Assembly (NCBI RefSeq): GCF_000023125.1
Contig: NC_013037.1
Span: forward strand, 5,248,501-5,312,500
Source: Dyadobacter fermentans DSM 18053
Lineage (GTDB): Bacteria; Bacteroidota; Bacteroidia; Cytophagales; Spirosomataceae
Direction: 5' to 3'
DNA: 64,000 nucleotides
This document shows, piece after piece, positions 63,784-64,000 of the stretch. How positions within the stretch are numbered: position 1 is the first letter of the stretch; each line of letters opens with the position of its first letter. Under the pieces are notes generated by a model. That model did not search any database. It saw only the letters and a program-made list of their open reading frames with translations, and had not been told where the DNA came from. A program made the translations under genes and the position numbers.

Positions 63784-64000
63784 TATCCAACGATCTGCTG
63801 AAACATCGTTCTGGCTTTCTGCAATTCGTCGGCATCAATAGAAAGCAGCTCCTTTTGTTCTTTGGCAAAATCGATGAGCCGTTCGGTGGGCATGTTGCCT
63901 ACGAGATCGTCCTGCGCCATCGGGCAGCCTCCATAACCGAACATTGCCCCATCGAAACGGCGGCAGCCTGCGTCGTATGCGGCTTGTATTTTAATGCGCC
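63783..64000 (-). CDS. Hydroxymethylglutaryl-CoA lyase (partial, C-terminal end)
   Basis: Only the last 72 codons are present; the gene runs off the right edge. The stretch FDGAMFGYGGCPMAQDDLVG holds the G-x-GGCP signature of HMG-CoA lyases with the active-site Cys, and NMPTERLIDF follows. The enzyme splits HMG-CoA to acetoacetate and acetyl-CoA in leucine breakdown. A homocitrate or isopropylmalate synthase is less likely given the GGCP motif. Confidence 0.85.
   Translation of the reverse strand, partial: RIKIQAAYDAGCRRFDGAMFGYGGCPMAQDDLVGNMPTERLIDFAKEQKELLSIDADELQKARTMFQQIVG

Overview
The window looks like chromosome from a Bacteroidota member of the order Cytophagales, most like Dyadobacter or a close relative (inference from gene content and style, no search was run). 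The signs are promoters of the Bacteroidota type (TTTG, 19 bases, TAnnTTTG, perfect in front of rpsL), few Shine-Dalgarno sites, many lipoproteins, a PorE-like TPR/propeller/OmpA protein, class III PPK2, a DAHP synthase with a C-terminal chorismate mutase, and a zinc-free L36. No tRNA, rRNA, prophage, transposase, CRISPR array or biosynthetic gene cluster was seen. Almost all of the window is vertically inherited core genome.

Layout. 1-6603: an amino-sugar locus with a NagX-like membrane acyltransferase (partial, leftward) divergent from a hexosaminidase, ROK kinase, sugar permease and XylR-type regulator. 6646-16796: leftward genes for an oligopeptide transporter with an M13 peptidase, a coiled-coil membrane protein, a LemA-TPM-TPM unit, a short DASH cryptochrome and the PorE-like lipoprotein. 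17172-36358: the str, S10, spc and alpha ribosomal clusters in one rightward block with secY, map, infA and rpoA. It is cut into transcription units by terminator and promoter pairs after rpsG, after rpsJ and after rpsD. 36510-42948: carA, eno, an FtsB/DivIC-like gene, gpmI, a lipoprotein gene and a second copy of the coiled-coil family. 43014-46647: leftward genes for PPK2, RdgB, a double FKBP lipoprotein and NrnA, with a palindromic module between the two pairs. 46852-51006: ndk, a fasciclin lipoprotein, a DUF1080 protein and a two-component system whose kinase begins with pentapeptide repeats. 51324-57903: uppS, bamA, two ompH/skp genes and a secreted Ig-like protein, together an envelope biogenesis group. 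57938-64000: lspA, proline dehydrogenase, aroG-pheA fusion, an SGNH hydrolase overlapping tdk, a Cytophagales-type unknown gene and the 3' end of an HMG-CoA lyase gene.

How the genes fit together. The first block would take chitin or glycan fragments from the envelope to phosphorylated GlcNAc. The central block builds ribosomes, the Sec channel and RNA polymerase. The uppS-bamA-ompH group, lspA, the PorE-like protein and the FKBP protein all serve envelope assembly. PPK2, RdgB, Ndk, Tdk and NrnA serve nucleotide balance.

No clear new biological system was found. The most unusual items are the pentapeptide-repeat LytS-type kinase, the pair of coiled-coil membrane paralogues 31 kb apart, the DASH cryptochrome that stops early, the palindromic module at 44565-44640, the RG-rich tail on S3, and several long perfect hairpins, one of which lies inside the 3' end of lspA.
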